DNA of 64,000 nucleotides from Flavobacterium sp. (GTDB lineage Bacteria > Bacteroidota > Bacteroidia > Flavobacteriales > Flavobacteriaceae), in contig JAHEZJ010000026.1 in the NCBI GenBank assembly GCA_023251135.1, forward strand, positions 1 through 64,000, read 5' to 3'. Under the pieces are notes generated by a model that made no database searches, was not told the DNA's origin, and saw only the letters and a list, made by a program, of their open reading frames with translations. Within the stretch, counting starts at the first letter, position 1, and every line of letters begins with the position of its first letter. Below, one piece after another: positions 17,839 through 27,169 of the stretch. The translations under genes and the position numbers were made by a program.

Positions 17839-19197
17839 TTAAACTTTTAATAAAATAGTAAACTGGGTTCCTTTTCCTAAATCGCTCACAACACTCACAG
17901 TGCCCTGATGCGCTTTTATAATTTGATCGACATAATACAATCCTAAACCTAAGCCTTTTGTATTATGAAGATTTCCTTGTTGTACGCGATAGAATTTTTC
18001 AAAAAGAAGGGATTGTTTGTTCTTTTCGATTCCAATTCCGTCATCTTCAACACTAATCGAAAATTGATCTTGGTTCAGCTCTGTTTTTATCGTAATAGTA
18101 GTAGAACCATATTTTACAGCATTTTCCAAAACATTCAAAAGAGCGGTAGTCAAATAGAATTTGTCTAGAATCAGATTGGTTTTCTGTGTTTTAAAATCGG
18201 TTTTAATGTTGATTTTGGGATAAGTAATCTTGAAATCATTAACGATTGTCAATAGAAAATCTTCGGCTTTTGTTTTTTCTTTTTGAAGTTCAATTCCGTT
18301 TTCTGCCAGTGAATTTGCCATTACCTGATCGATCAGATTCTGTAAACGATTGTTCTGACGTGAAATGGTATTGACTATAGTGGTAAAACTTTCGTCATTA
18401 TCGCGAATGTCTTTTCGTTCTAATATCTTGGTCGAAATGCCTAAAGTTGTCAAAGGTGTTTTGAGTTCGTGGGTAATATTATTGATGAAATCGGTTTTAA
18501 TATCGTTGGCCTTCTTTTGTTTGATTAAAGCTTTTATGGCAATGAAAAAAAGAGTGATAAGGGTTGCTATTGAAAGTAAAGACAAGATTAAAACGAAAGT
18601 CATTCGTCTTAAAATAATCATTTCCCAGTCGATTACCGAAACGTACATCGAATCCTCGGTCAATAATTTGTAACCCTTGTTTTCAAAAGTTCCGTTGCTG
18701 GTCCCCACATAATTCCGGACTAAAAAGGCATGATTTAAAGAAATCAGATTTCCGTATAGTTTGTTTTGGATAAAGGGTTTTTCAGAGAAAATGGTGTCTA
18801 CTTTCTTGGCGTTTTGGTAGAGCACAAATTTGTTCAGAACAATGGCAAAATCGATTTTTAAGTTGGGTAAGTCTCTTTTGAATTTACGCTGAATCTTTTG
18901 TGTTAAAACGTCGCTGTATTCATTTTCAAGAATGTACTTTTTAATCTCAACCTTGCTGCTTTTTCCCTGAATGTAATTTTCGGATAATAGTTGGTAAAGG
19001 GCTTCTTTTTTGGCCACTATTACCGAATCAATATCGCTGTAATCATTGGTGATTCCTGCTATTTTATTCTTGATTTCGGTATGAAACTGTGCGACTTTAT
19101 AATCGTAGGTTGTTTTTACCAAATAACACTGTACTGTTGATAAAACAATCAGAGCGAGGACAGAAAAAGCGATTAATAAATTGATTCTTTGTTTCAT
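17839..19197 (-). CDS. Sensor histidine kinase
   Basis: A 452-residue inner-membrane kinase. An N-terminal membrane segment (LLIAFSVLALIVLSTVQCYLV), a periplasmic sensor region of about 170 residues with no recognised domain, and a second membrane segment (FVLILSLLSIATLITLFFIAI) lead to the HisKA helix pair with His243 in NNITHELKTPL. The HATPase domain has N-box LLNVLENAVKYG, DDGIGIE and GLGLGLYYV. A GTG at 19215 would add six residues. It precedes the response regulator in one operon. Confidence 0.93.
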   Translation of the reverse strand: MKQRINLLIAFSVLALIVLSTVQCYLVKTTYDYKVAQFHTEIKNKIAGITNDYSDIDSVIVAKKEALYQLLSENYIQGKSSKVEIKKYILENEYSDVLTQKIQRKFKRDLPNLKIDFAIVLNKFVLYQNAKKVDTIFSEKPFIQNKLYGNLISLNHAFLVRNYVGTSNGTFENKGYKLLTEDSMYVSVIDWEMIILRRMTFVLILSLLSIATLITLFFIAIKALIKQKKANDIKTDFINNITHELKTPLTTLGISTKILERKDIRDNDESFTTIVNTISRQNNRLQNLIDQVMANSLAENGIELQKEKTKAEDFLLTIVNDFKITYPKINIKTDFKTQKTNLILDKFYLTTALLNVLENAVKYGSTTITIKTELNQDQFSISVEDDGIGIEKNKQSLLFEKFYRVQQGNLHNTKGLGLGLYYVDQIIKAHQGTVSVVSDLGKGTQFTILLKV

Positions 19198-19270
19198 GAG
19201 TTGTTTTGTTGGCACACTGATTACACAGATTAGACCGGTTTACGCGGGTTTTGTTTAACCCTTTGTAATG

Positions 19271-19414
19271 GCTTTAACACATAGAAACATAGTTTTGTTT
19301 GTCTGAAAAAAAGACGTTTCACTTATTTAAAATACGCATAGTTTATGTGAAAGAAAGATATTTCTTTTTTGCCTTCTTTACGACACCTAAAAGCTATGGT
19401 TCTATGTGTTTCAT
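19271..19414. repeat. MITE-like inverted repeat in the divergent intergenic region
   Basis: The 399-bp gap between the kinase and the outer-membrane protein contains AACACATAGAAACATAG (about 19276-19292). An imperfect reverse complement, CTATGGTTCTATGTGTTT, starts near 19394. The arms bracket about 100 bp without an open frame. Near the arms lie further AT-rich text and a CACTGATTACACAGATTAG stretch. The element may place promoter-like or folding sequence between the divergent genes; no transposase is present. Confidence 0.5.
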
Positions 19415-19596
19415 AATTTTTTAATGACTGCAATGTGATTTATTAAACGGGTATAAATCTCCGGGCCATTCTCTATTCAAAAATAAAGCTTTTAAGAGAC
19501 AATAGGCACATTAACCCAGCATTAACCTTCAATTAACTTTCGCAACTCTTTTTTAGAAGCATTTTTGCAGGACTACAATCCAAAATCAAATCCGAA

Positions 19597-21711
19597 ATGA
19601 ATATTAATTTGCTGGTAAAACTTTTTCTATTTCTTTTTTTGTACTTGCTTTCTTTAGCGGGATATGCACAAAATGAAACCCCAAAAGACAGTCTTTCAAA
19701 TACGTTAAATGAAGTTGTGATCGCCCGGCAAAAAAAGACGTTTACCCATACAAACGGGAATGTAAAAGTTGATGTGGTCAATTCTGTTTACAATGCCATT
19801 CCGAACACCGTCGATTTGCTGGCAAAATTACCAACCGTTCAGGTCAGTTCAGACAGAGAAAGTATTTCGGTTGTGGGCAGGGGGAATCCTCTGATTTATA
19901 TCGACAATCAAAAAGTGGGAATGAATGATCTGAATGCTTTGGCTGTAGCCGATATTAAAACGATCGAAATCATTCAGAACCCCTCTTCTAAATATGAAGC
20001 CGAAGGGCGTGCTGTGATTTTGATTACCCGAAAGTTTAGCAAGAAAGACAGTTTTAGAACCGAGATTTCGGAGCTGGCTTCTTTTAAGAAAAAGTACAAC
20101 AATTATCTTGGGTTTAGTACAAGTTTTAAGAAGAACAAACTCGAGTGGAAAGCCAATTTTAATTACAATCAATTAAAGCCCTGGGAAACTCACAGCATTG
20201 ATTACCAAATTCCCGAGGCCGAAATCGCTTCTAAATATGATGTGGAGGCGTATTCTAAAAAAAGGCAGTTTGTTTTTGGAGGCAGTCTGTTTTACAAGAT
20301 AAACGAAGACGATTACTTTTCGATTAGTGTGAACAGTAAACTCCAGAAGGATCTTTTTCCTATTCATACCACAACTGTAAATACAAACAAAAACATCGAA
20401 AACAACGTTTTGACTTATAGCGATAACGATAGTAAAAAGAATTTTGTAAACTCGTTTCTGAATTATATGAAAAAGATAAAAGCTGTCGATGTACAGGTTT
20501 TTACGGGGCTGCAATGGTCTAATTTCGATCAGGGATTGTGGAGTCAGGTTAAAAATAATTATAATGATACCCAATTTGAATGGGCACAGCTTCGGGATCA
20601 AAAATTTAAGGTGAATGTCTTTTCAGGTAGAATTGATGTGGAAAAGAAGTTTAAAAATGAAATGAAATTTGAAATAGGAGGGCTGTATTCGTCTGCAAAT
20701 TCCAAATCAGATTTTGATCTGTTTTTTTATGAAAACAAGGTAAACGAACTTAGTCATTATGATTTTAGGGAACAAAATTTGGCGGGTTACAGCCAGTTCT
20801 CGGGAAAGATTAAGAAAGCGGAATTTTCGGTTGGATTTCGAGTGGAAAATACGAATGTAGACGGAAAGTTTAAAGCCGATTCCTCCCCTTTAATTGATAA
20901 AAAATATACTAATTTCTTCCCTAAAGCGCAATTTTCATTTCCAATAGACAGCCTGAAGAGCATTAGTGTTAATTATGCCAGAAGTATTTCGAGACCTAAT
21001 TATTCTTCACTAAGTCAGGGAACTACTTATATAAATCCTTATTTTTTATATGCCCGAAATATTAATTTAGATCCTACGATTGTCAATGAAATTTCGTCTA
21101 CTTTTCAATACCGTGATAAATCGGTGAAACTAACTTATTATCGAAATACAAACCCGGTTTATAATAGTTTTTTCTTTGATAAGGAACTGAATATAATGAC
21201 TTTTAAGGATGTGAATTTTGAGAAAGAGTCTGCCTTTATGGTTGATTTTGAATTGCCTTTCACCTATAGATTCTGGACGGCTACAAATTCGTTGGTTTTT
21301 GTTTCAGAGCAAATTGAGGATCCTTCGGCAGTATTCAGGTCTTCAAAACCATATTTTTATTATTACTCCAATAACGAATTTAAACTTCCAAAAGGGTATG
21401 TGTTAGTGGTTGGTTTCAGGACTATTACAAAACAATACAAAGGAGTTTTTGAAAGAAATGCAAGAACGGTAGTAGATATGGCTGTTTCTAAAACGTTCTT
21501 TAAAAATTGGAGCTGTGCTTTAAACTTTAATAATGTATTTAAAAGTATAAAGGAAGAAGAAGTTTTTACGATTAATACGATCCGCTCAAAAGCAAGATAC
21601 CTGCTCGATGAGCGCGAAATTTCGGTTTCGGTGAAGTACTCTTTTGGAAAGGTAAAGGAAAGCGAATTCAAAGGAAAAAGTATGGAAGAGCATTCAGACC
21701 GGCTAAGATAA
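19597..21711 (+). CDS. Outer-membrane beta-barrel protein with TonB-receptor-like plug
   Basis: A 704-residue outer-membrane protein. It has a signal peptide (residues 1-25, ending AGYAQ), a short LNEVVI(A) segment typical of SusC-like receptors, and a plug-like domain (LLAKLPTVQVSSDRESISVVG, IYIDNQKVGMNDL, IEIIQNPSSKYEAEG). A long barrel region rich in alternating aromatic residues runs to the end. It lacks the N-terminal carboxypeptidase-like domain common in this family and no SusD partner is adjacent. The barrel type matches OMP_b-brl family members. It is divergent from a two-component system, which may control it. Substrate unknown. Confidence 0.85.
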   Translation: MNINLLVKLFLFLFLYLLSLAGYAQNETPKDSLSNTLNEVVIARQKKTFTHTNGNVKVDVVNSVYNAIPNTVDLLAKLPTVQVSSDRESISVVGRGNPLIYIDNQKVGMNDLNALAVADIKTIEIIQNPSSKYEAEGRAVILITRKFSKKDSFRTEISELASFKKKYNNYLGFSTSFKKNKLEWKANFNYNQLKPWETHSIDYQIPEAEIASKYDVEAYSKKRQFVFGGSLFYKINEDDYFSISVNSKLQKDLFPIHTTTVNTNKNIENNVLTYSDNDSKKNFVNSFLNYMKKIKAVDVQVFTGLQWSNFDQGLWSQVKNNYNDTQFEWAQLRDQKFKVNVFSGRIDVEKKFKNEMKFEIGGLYSSANSKSDFDLFFYENKVNELSHYDFREQNLAGYSQFSGKIKKAEFSVGFRVENTNVDGKFKADSSPLIDKKYTNFFPKAQFSFPIDSLKSISVNYARSISRPNYSSLSQGTTYINPYFLYARNINLDPTIVNEISSTFQYRDKSVKLTYYRNTNPVYNSFFFDKELNIMTFKDVNFEKESAFMVDFELPFTYRFWTATNSLVFVSEQIEDPSAVFRSSKPYFYYYSNNEFKLPKGYVLVVGFRTITKQYKGVFERNARTVVDMAVSKTFFKNWSCALNFNNVFKSIKEEEVFTINTIRSKARYLLDEREISVSVKYSFGKVKESEFKGKSMEEHSDRLR

Positions 21712-21740
21712 AAAACGGCTGTTGATAATTGTCTTTCGGA

Positions 21741-21774
21741 GCGAAGTCTGAACCGTTAAACGTTCAGACTTCGC
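21741..21774. terminator. Terminator-like hairpin between convergent genes
   Basis: GCGAAGTCTGAAC and its exact complement GTTCAGACTTCGC flank an eight-base loop. It lies between the outer-membrane protein stop (21711) and the rsmD stop (21804). It has no strong T tail, so it may equally be a dispersed GCGAAGTC-type repeat. Confidence 0.5.
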
Positions 21775-21803
21775 CCGGTATGACATTACGAGTGGAACGA
21801 AGA

Positions 21804-22409
21804 TTATCCCTCGTCCTCCTCAGTTATTTTGGTCGATAAATCGTCTGGTAATTCTTCGTCGTCATCGGTTGAGTTTAGTTCGAAAAAACTAAAGAAAGAT
21901 CCTCCATAGCTTTTTTGAAAAGAAAAATTACTCAAATGATCCATTTTGGTATATTTGGAATGCTCGATAATCATCATACCGTCTTCATGAAGCAGTTCTC
22001 TTTCGAAAACGGTTACTACAATCTTCTCAAATGCCGCCTGATCAAATCCGTAAGGCGGATCGGCAAAAACAATATCATAGGAAGTTTTGCAGTTTTCAAG
22101 AAACTTGTAAACATCACTTTTAGTCGCAGCAATATCAAAATCATATTCTGACGAAACCTGCTTGATAAATTTTACACATCCAAAATCACCATCTACGGAG
22201 GTAATTGGAGCACTTCCGCGTGAAGCGAATTCAAAACTGATGTTGCCTGTTCCTGAAAACAAGTCCAGCACCTTTAAGCCGTCAAAACTAAAATGATTGT
22301 TCAAAACATTAAACAATGCTTCTTTACTCATGTCGGTTGTGGGTCTTACAGGAAGGTTTTTTGGCGGAAAAATGCGGCGACCTTTGTATTTTCCTGAAAT
22401 GATTCTCAT
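21804..22409 (-). CDS. rsmD: 16S rRNA (guanine966-N2)-methyltransferase RsmD
   Basis: A 201-residue methyltransferase acting on G966 of 16S rRNA. It has the family start MRIISGKYKGRRI, the RPTTDMSKEALFNVL segment, the SAM-binding motif VLDLFSGTGNISFEFASRG and the catalytic DPPY (VFADPPYGFDQ). A C-terminal acidic tail (DDDEELPDD and on) extends beyond the normal domain. Its start overlaps the stop of the DUF3822 gene by four bases, a translational-coupling layout I know from other Bacteroidetes. Confidence 0.94.
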   Translation of the reverse strand: MRIISGKYKGRRIFPPKNLPVRPTTDMSKEALFNVLNNHFSFDGLKVLDLFSGTGNISFEFASRGSAPITSVDGDFGCVKFIKQVSSEYDFDIAATKSDVYKFLENCKTSYDIVFADPPYGFDQAAFEKIVVTVFERELLHEDGMMIIEHSKYTKMDHLSNFSFQKSYGGSFFSFFELNSTDDDEELPDDLSTKITEEDEG

Positions 22410-23227
22410 GATTGGAATAGGATATAATGTTTTTGATTTTCGGCTGTTGTGAAGCTATTTCTTTGCTGTAAGGTGCTTACATCCAAAAAGGATATATGAC
22501 GAATGTATTTGTATGCAATGGCATAATACGGATCGTTTTGGTCGATTGTGCCCAAAAACTCAAGTTGAAAACTCTCGGGATTCAAATTGGATTGTTCGGC
22601 AGTAAAAAGCAAATAATAAATAAAATCTTCGGGTGTCTGGTATTCAAATGAATTGAACAGTAATAGTTTTTGATTCTGTACCACAATCACTTCAAAATGA
22701 CCGTAGTTAAAATTAACTACCATTTTTTTATCGTCATTGTTTCTTGAAGCATCGAGAATTTTTTCGACTAAAATACTGTTGGCATGTTTGTAATCAAAAG
22801 TCCCAAACTGATCAATAAAAAAATTGTTGATATTGACATACGGTATGTAAACCGCATTCATTTGGTACTTTGAAATTTGATCAAAGGCAAAAAAATCAGT
22901 TTCAAAAACCTTAGTGTTGTATTGCAGATAACTTCCAAGGTAGTTTTCGTCAAACAAAGCCGTTGGAACAAAGGTCGAAAGGTTGTTGTTGTGAATCACC
23001 AAAACTTCGTCATACGTTTCCTGTAGTTCGGGATGGTTTCTAAAAGCATCTCCAAACAGTTCTTCAATTTTGGTCGCTTTGTGAAACGTTTCAAAATGAA
23101 TTTCTTTTAAAGAAGTGACCGTATTATTTAAAGTATCAAAACAACAAAACGACAATCCGGTCAAGGAAACCTGAATAGAAAGCTTTTTGTATTTTTTTGA
23201 AGTGATGTTAGTGTTTTGTAATGACAT
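22406..23227 (-). CDS. DUF3822 family protein
   Basis: A 273-residue cytosolic protein of the DUF3822 family, whose members have an actin-like ATPase appearance and sit beside rsmD in Bacteroidetes. Visible pieces are LSIQVSLTGLSFCCFDTLNN near the start, VLVIHNNNLSTFVPTALF, and a mid region with VNFNYGHFEVIVVQNQKLLLFNSF. The pattern of two similar halves is suggestive of the fold but no catalytic residue can be named. The stop overlaps the rsmD start, so they are co-translated. Function unknown. Confidence 0.85.
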   Translation of the reverse strand: MSLQNTNITSKKYKKLSIQVSLTGLSFCCFDTLNNTVTSLKEIHFETFHKATKIEELFGDAFRNHPELQETYDEVLVIHNNNLSTFVPTALFDENYLGSYLQYNTKVFETDFFAFDQISKYQMNAVYIPYVNINNFFIDQFGTFDYKHANSILVEKILDASRNNDDKKMVVNFNYGHFEVIVVQNQKLLLFNSFEYQTPEDFIYYLLFTAEQSNLNPESFQLEFLGTIDQNDPYYAIAYKYIRHISFLDVSTLQQRNSFTTAENQKHYILFQS

Positions 23228-23425
23228 ATTGATTTACAATTCGTTACCTGTTTTACAAGAAAGAATTTTAGGCGACCACAAACTTACAAATTAAAAAGGA
23301 ACAATAATAATTGCAATTTCAAAAAACAATTTCACTTGTATTTTAAAAGAAGGTTAAGAAAAGATTTTTTTTGAAAAATCGAAGCTCTGATTTCTGGAAT
23401 GATTTGCAGGAGGCGAAATTTTAAA

Positions 23426-23456
23426 TTGGCATTGCCATTAAAAAAGACGAACTTTG
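23426..23456 (+). promoter_or_regulatory. Promoter of the RecD-like helicase gene
   Basis: TTG (23426-23428), a 20-base spacer, then GAACTTTG (23449-23456), one mismatch from TAnnTTTG. A start site about seven bases later gives a short leader to ATG 23474. This argues against the longer frame from 23399. Confidence 0.55.
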
Positions 23457-23473
23457 TACTTCAAACTTACCCT

Positions 23474-24898
23474 ATGAATTCAGCATTGTTTTACGGCGTT
23501 TTGCAAAAAAAATTCCCTTTCGCTCCAACCTATAAACAGGATATTTTTTTTCAAAAAATCGCTATTTTTTTGACCGAACCGGCTAACGATACCATTTTTG
23601 TACTTAAAGGATACGCAGGAACGGGAAAAACTACGGTGATTTCGACGATTGTAAACAATTTGGGAGACATCAATAAAAAGTTTGTTTTGCTGGCACCAAC
23701 CGGACGTGCTGCGAAGGTAATTGCCAATTATTCGAATACACCGGCCTTTACCATTCATAAAAAAATATACTTTCCTAAAAAATCTTCGGGTGGGGGCGTG
23801 GCTTTCACCAAACAACAGAACAAACATAAAAACACCATTTTTATCGTCGATGAGGCTTCGATGATTTCCGACAGTAACTCCGATTCCAAAATGTATGATA
23901 ATGGATCGCTGTTGGATGATTTGATTTCGTATGTATATTCGGGAACAAATTGTAAAATGATTCTTTTGGGAGATACTGCTCAGTTGCCGCCGGTAAACTT
24001 AGACATAAGTCCCGCTCTGGATACCCACACTTTAGGAATTCACTACGGTAAAGAAATTGAACATATCGAATTGGATGAGGTAATGCGTCAGGAGGAAAGT
24101 TCCGGAATTTTGTTTAATGCAACAGAATTAAGGGAGCTGCTGAAAGAGAGTTTTATTACCGAATTTAGATTCAATGTTAAAAAATTCAAAGACATTGTTC
24201 GGCTGACCGATGGCTATGATATTCAGGATGCTATTAATTCGGCTTACAGTAATTATAGTATCGAAGATACCGCTTTTATTGTTCGCTCGAATAAAAGAGC
24301 CAACCAGTATAACGAACAGATTCGAACCAGAATTTTATTTAAAGAGAGCGAACTGTCGGCAGGAGATTTCCTGATGGTGGTAAAGAATAATTATTTCTGG
24401 CTGAAAGAAACCGATGAAGCCGGATTTATTGCCAATGGTGACATTATCGAAGTTTTGGAACTTTTTGGAATCAAGGAGCTGTACGGGTTTAATTTTGCAA
24501 AGGTAAAAATCAGAATGGTCGATTATCCGGATCAGAAGCCTTTTGAAACGGTATTGATTTTAGATACGATCAAAAGTGAATCTCCTTCTTTAACTTATGA
24601 AGAATCCAACCGTTTGTACGAGGAAGTAATGAAAGACTATGAAAACGAAAGTACCAAGTATAAAAAGTTTCAAAAGGTAAAAGAGAACGAATATTTTAAT
24701 GGTTTACAGGTGAAGTTCTCCTATGCTATAACCTGTCATAAATCACAGGGAGGTCAGTGGAATACGGTTTTTATCGAACAGCCGTATTTGCCCAACGGAA
24801 TCGATCGCGATTATATTAGATGGCTTTATACCGCTATGACACGTGCTAAAAATAAGTTATATTTGATAGGGTTTAAAGACGAGAGTTTTGAGGAATAA
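23474..24898 (+). CDS. RecD-like ATP-dependent DNA helicase (AAA family)
   Basis: A 474-residue superfamily 1 helicase of the RecD/Pif1-like group without partner RecB or RecC genes nearby. Motifs in order: Walker A GYAGTGKTT, motif Ia LLAPTGRAAKV, motif II DEASMISD, motif III GDTAQLPPV, VMRQ, and in the UvrD-like C-terminal domain FSYAITCHKSQGGQW and WLYTAMTRAKNKL. The start at 23474 follows the promoter and matches the family N-terminus; the frame is open upstream to 23399. Probably acts in DNA repair or recombination. Confidence 0.9.
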   Translation: MNSALFYGVLQKKFPFAPTYKQDIFFQKIAIFLTEPANDTIFVLKGYAGTGKTTVISTIVNNLGDINKKFVLLAPTGRAAKVIANYSNTPAFTIHKKIYFPKKSSGGGVAFTKQQNKHKNTIFIVDEASMISDSNSDSKMYDNGSLLDDLISYVYSGTNCKMILLGDTAQLPPVNLDISPALDTHTLGIHYGKEIEHIELDEVMRQEESSGILFNATELRELLKESFITEFRFNVKKFKDIVRLTDGYDIQDAINSAYSNYSIEDTAFIVRSNKRANQYNEQIRTRILFKESELSAGDFLMVVKNNYFWLKETDEAGFIANGDIIEVLELFGIKELYGFNFAKVKIRMVDYPDQKPFETVLILDTIKSESPSLTYEESNRLYEEVMKDYENESTKYKKFQKVKENEYFNGLQVKFSYAITCHKSQGGQWNTVFIEQPYLPNGIDRDYIRWLYTAMTRAKNKLYLIGFKDESFEE

Positions 24899-24973
24899 AA
24901 GACGACTGTTACTAATTGTCACGAATTTTTCTTAAATTTAACGTTAGCGAAATTCGGGTTAGAACCACTTACA

Positions 24974-25804
24974 ATGACAACACTAAACGACTTACATTCA
25001 ATTTCGTCAGCATTTTCGAATACTGATAAAATGCCGGTTCTGTTTTTAGGACACGGAAGTCCTATGAATGCGATTGAAGAAAATCAGTTTGTAACCGGTT
25101 TTCGAAATTTAGCCAAAACACTGCCACAGCCCAATGCCATTTTGTGTATTTCGGCCCACTGGTTTACCAACGGTACCAAGGTGACGTCGATGCAGATGCC
25201 CAGAACCATTCATGATTTTGGAGGATTTCCACAGGCGCTTTTTGATGTGCAGTACCCCGCAAAAGGAAGCCCGGAATTGGCGCAGGAGACTAAAAAAATA
25301 CTGGAACCTGTTCCTGTAGATCTGGACGAACACTGGGGACTGGATCATGGAGCCTGGAGTGTAATCAAACATTTATATCCGGAAGCCAATGTTCCCGTAA
25401 TTCAGTTGAGTATCGATTATACCAAGCCTGGTCAGTATCATTTTGAGTTGGCGCAAAAACTACAATCCTTACGCCATAAAGGAGTTTTGATTATCGGAAG
25501 CGGAAACATCGTTCATAATTTACGAATGGTCGATTTCAGGAATTTTGATAAAGACAATTATGGTTACGATTGGGCTATTGAAGCACGGGAAACCATCAAT
25601 TCGTATTTGCTCGATGCTAATTTTCAGCCTTTGATTGACTTCGAAAAAATGAATAAAGCAGTTCAACTGGCGATTCCTACGCCAGACCATTATTTGCCGC
25701 TGCTTTATACTTTAGGATTAAAAGAAAAATCAGAAGAACTGAGTTTGTTTAATGATAAGTTATTGGCCGGTTCTTTGAGTATGACCTCGGTTAAAATCAT
25801 GTAA
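24974..25804 (+). CDS. ygiD: 4,5-DOPA-extradiol-dioxygenase-like protein (YgiD/DODA family)
   Basis: A 276-residue class III extradiol dioxygenase-like protein. The likely metal ligands are in LFLGHGSPMNAI (histidine near residue 28), ISAHWFTNG and the later GSGNIVHNL; DEHWGLDHGAWSV is the usual active-site segment. E. coli YgiD opens the ring of L-DOPA in vitro; the natural substrate is unknown. An earlier-than-usual N-terminus adds about 18 residues before MPVLFLGHG; a start at 25031 is possible. Single gene. Confidence 0.9.
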   Translation: MTTLNDLHSISSAFSNTDKMPVLFLGHGSPMNAIEENQFVTGFRNLAKTLPQPNAILCISAHWFTNGTKVTSMQMPRTIHDFGGFPQALFDVQYPAKGSPELAQETKKILEPVPVDLDEHWGLDHGAWSVIKHLYPEANVPVIQLSIDYTKPGQYHFELAQKLQSLRHKGVLIIGSGNIVHNLRMVDFRNFDKDNYGYDWAIEARETINSYLLDANFQPLIDFEKMNKAVQLAIPTPDHYLPLLYTLGLKEKSEELSLFNDKLLAGSLSMTSVKIM

Positions 25805-25840
25805 TACTACTTTACGAATTTTAAAGAGAGTGTCATTACA

Positions 25841-25879
25841 CAGAGATTCACAAAGATTGCGCAGAGATTCACAAAGATT
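25841..25879. repeat. Short direct repeat CAGAGATTCACAAAGATT
   Basis: Two copies at 25841-25858 and 25862-25879, with an offset of 21 bp, in the 161-bp gap after ygiD. The same word (CAGAGATTCAC) recurs in the hairpin at 27106-27163, so it is a dispersed intergenic repeat. Confidence 0.6.
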
Positions 25880-25965
25880 TTATAACTCCATTAATCATAG
25901 ACTCACTTTCAGAGCTGTTTTTTGGAGTGTTTTGTTAGCTGCATTTAATTATATTCAGATTATGA

Positions 25966-26826
25966 TTACGGAGCAGGTGCTACATTTCTGGTAAAAGTGC
26001 AGCCTCCTATGGAAAATGTGGTAGGACCGGAATTTATCGGAGTACCGCTAAATTTTATAATCATTTCCTGGCTTCCTAATGCTGTAAAAGTTCCAGTTAA
26101 TTCTGATAGTATGCCATTTACGGCAGTTCCCTTTAAATAATAAGTCCCTGTTTTAGTTACATTAGCTTTAAGAGTTTGTGTCGCATTTGTGATGGGCTGT
26201 CCCTGAGTTAATGTCCCATTGGAAGCAAAGTTACAATTGGTTACACCCGAAGTTGTAGCTGTGGTAGTACCGGTGATTGGTCGGTCAAAACTACAGCTGG
26301 GCGTTGTGTTAAGTACATATGTTCCTGTGCCCCCACTTAAAGGCGTACCGCTGGCCGTAAGCACAATATTCTGCGATCCGGTACCAGTATAAGTTCCTGA
26401 AGCCGAAAAAGTGACTCCGTCATATGTTGCCGAGATATTAAACGGTCCGGGAGTCATACCTGTAGCTGTAATCGTCTGAGTAACTCCCGAAACAGCCTGT
26501 CCCTGAGTCAGGGTGCCGTTCGAAGCAGTAGAACAGAGGTAATTTGGACTTGTAGCAGTAGCAGCACTACAACCATTGTACCAAATCGTACCATTGTACC
26601 ACTCCAGACAGTTTTTAGTAGTATTATAGATTACCAATCCAAGACTTGGAGAAGTAATGGCATCCCTTTCTGCAGTTGTTAAACGAGGAGGGAGAAAACC
26701 TTTGGTGGAGCTTTTTATTTCCAGCGCGGCATCACTGGATGGTTTAGGAGTTCCAATGCCAATCTGAGCATTAGAAAAAAGAGTAAGCAAAAGAAAAGTT
26801 ACGATGAGATATTTTTTTAAAAACAT
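25966..26826 (-). CDS. Secreted protein with two internal repeats, function unknown
   Basis: A 286-residue exported protein. The start at 26826 gives a clean signal peptide (MFLKKYLIVTFLLLTLFSNAQ); an upstream GTG at 26859 is less likely. After it comes a segment common in flavobacterial secreted proteins (IGIGTPKPSSDAALEI, GFLPPRLTTAERDAI, LGLVIYNTTKNCLEWYNG). Then two repeats of about 85 residues each begin CxxASNGTLTQGQ (near residues 103 and 195) and end with a Cys-containing strand. No T9SS C-terminal domain is visible, so the location beyond the inner membrane is open. Confidence 0.7.
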   Translation of the reverse strand: MFLKKYLIVTFLLLTLFSNAQIGIGTPKPSSDAALEIKSSTKGFLPPRLTTAERDAITSPSLGLVIYNTTKNCLEWYNGTIWYNGCSAATATSPNYLCSTASNGTLTQGQAVSGVTQTITATGMTPGPFNISATYDGVTFSASGTYTGTGSQNIVLTASGTPLSGGTGTYVLNTTPSCSFDRPITGTTTATTSGVTNCNFASNGTLTQGQPITNATQTLKANVTKTGTYYLKGTAVNGILSELTGTFTALGSQEMIIKFSGTPINSGPTTFSIGGCTFTRNVAPAP

Positions 26827-27169
26827 AAAATAGTTTTGCAGGATTACAATTCGCACCAAATTTAGACATACCCTCCCAAAAAATGTAACGCAAAGTAATA
26901 ACGGTACTGTTCTATGTTGTAAATAGTATTTTTTTTCAAATATTCGTTAATAATGTGCTCGCAAGAAACAGTAAATTGTGTTGCTGTGGGATTACATCAA
27001 AAAGATTCATGCAGATAAGATGGATTTATCTATTCAGCATTTTGTGAATAAAACGGGCATGAATCTGCGTGAGGAAAAATTTACTTCCCCGTAAAGAAAA
27101 ACGTAGTGAATCTCTGAGAAGCCTTTGTGGAGCTCTGTGGTATCGTTATTGTCAGAGATTCACATTTGA
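26827..27169. other. Intergenic region with a 12-bp-arm hairpin
   Basis: A 343-bp gap. GTGAATCTCTGA (27106-27117) and its exact complement TCAGAGATTCAC (27152-27163) form a stem directly after the stop of the minus-strand PQQ-repeat gene, with a 34-base loop; it may terminate that gene or be a dispersed repeat. GATTCATGCAGAT and GCATGAATCTGCGTG form a second imperfect dyad. I see no gene. Confidence 0.45.

Noticed and set aside
23399..23473. N-terminal extension of the RecD-like helicase
   Set aside because: A promoter-like TTG-N20-GAACTTTG lies inside it and the family N-terminus begins at 23474.
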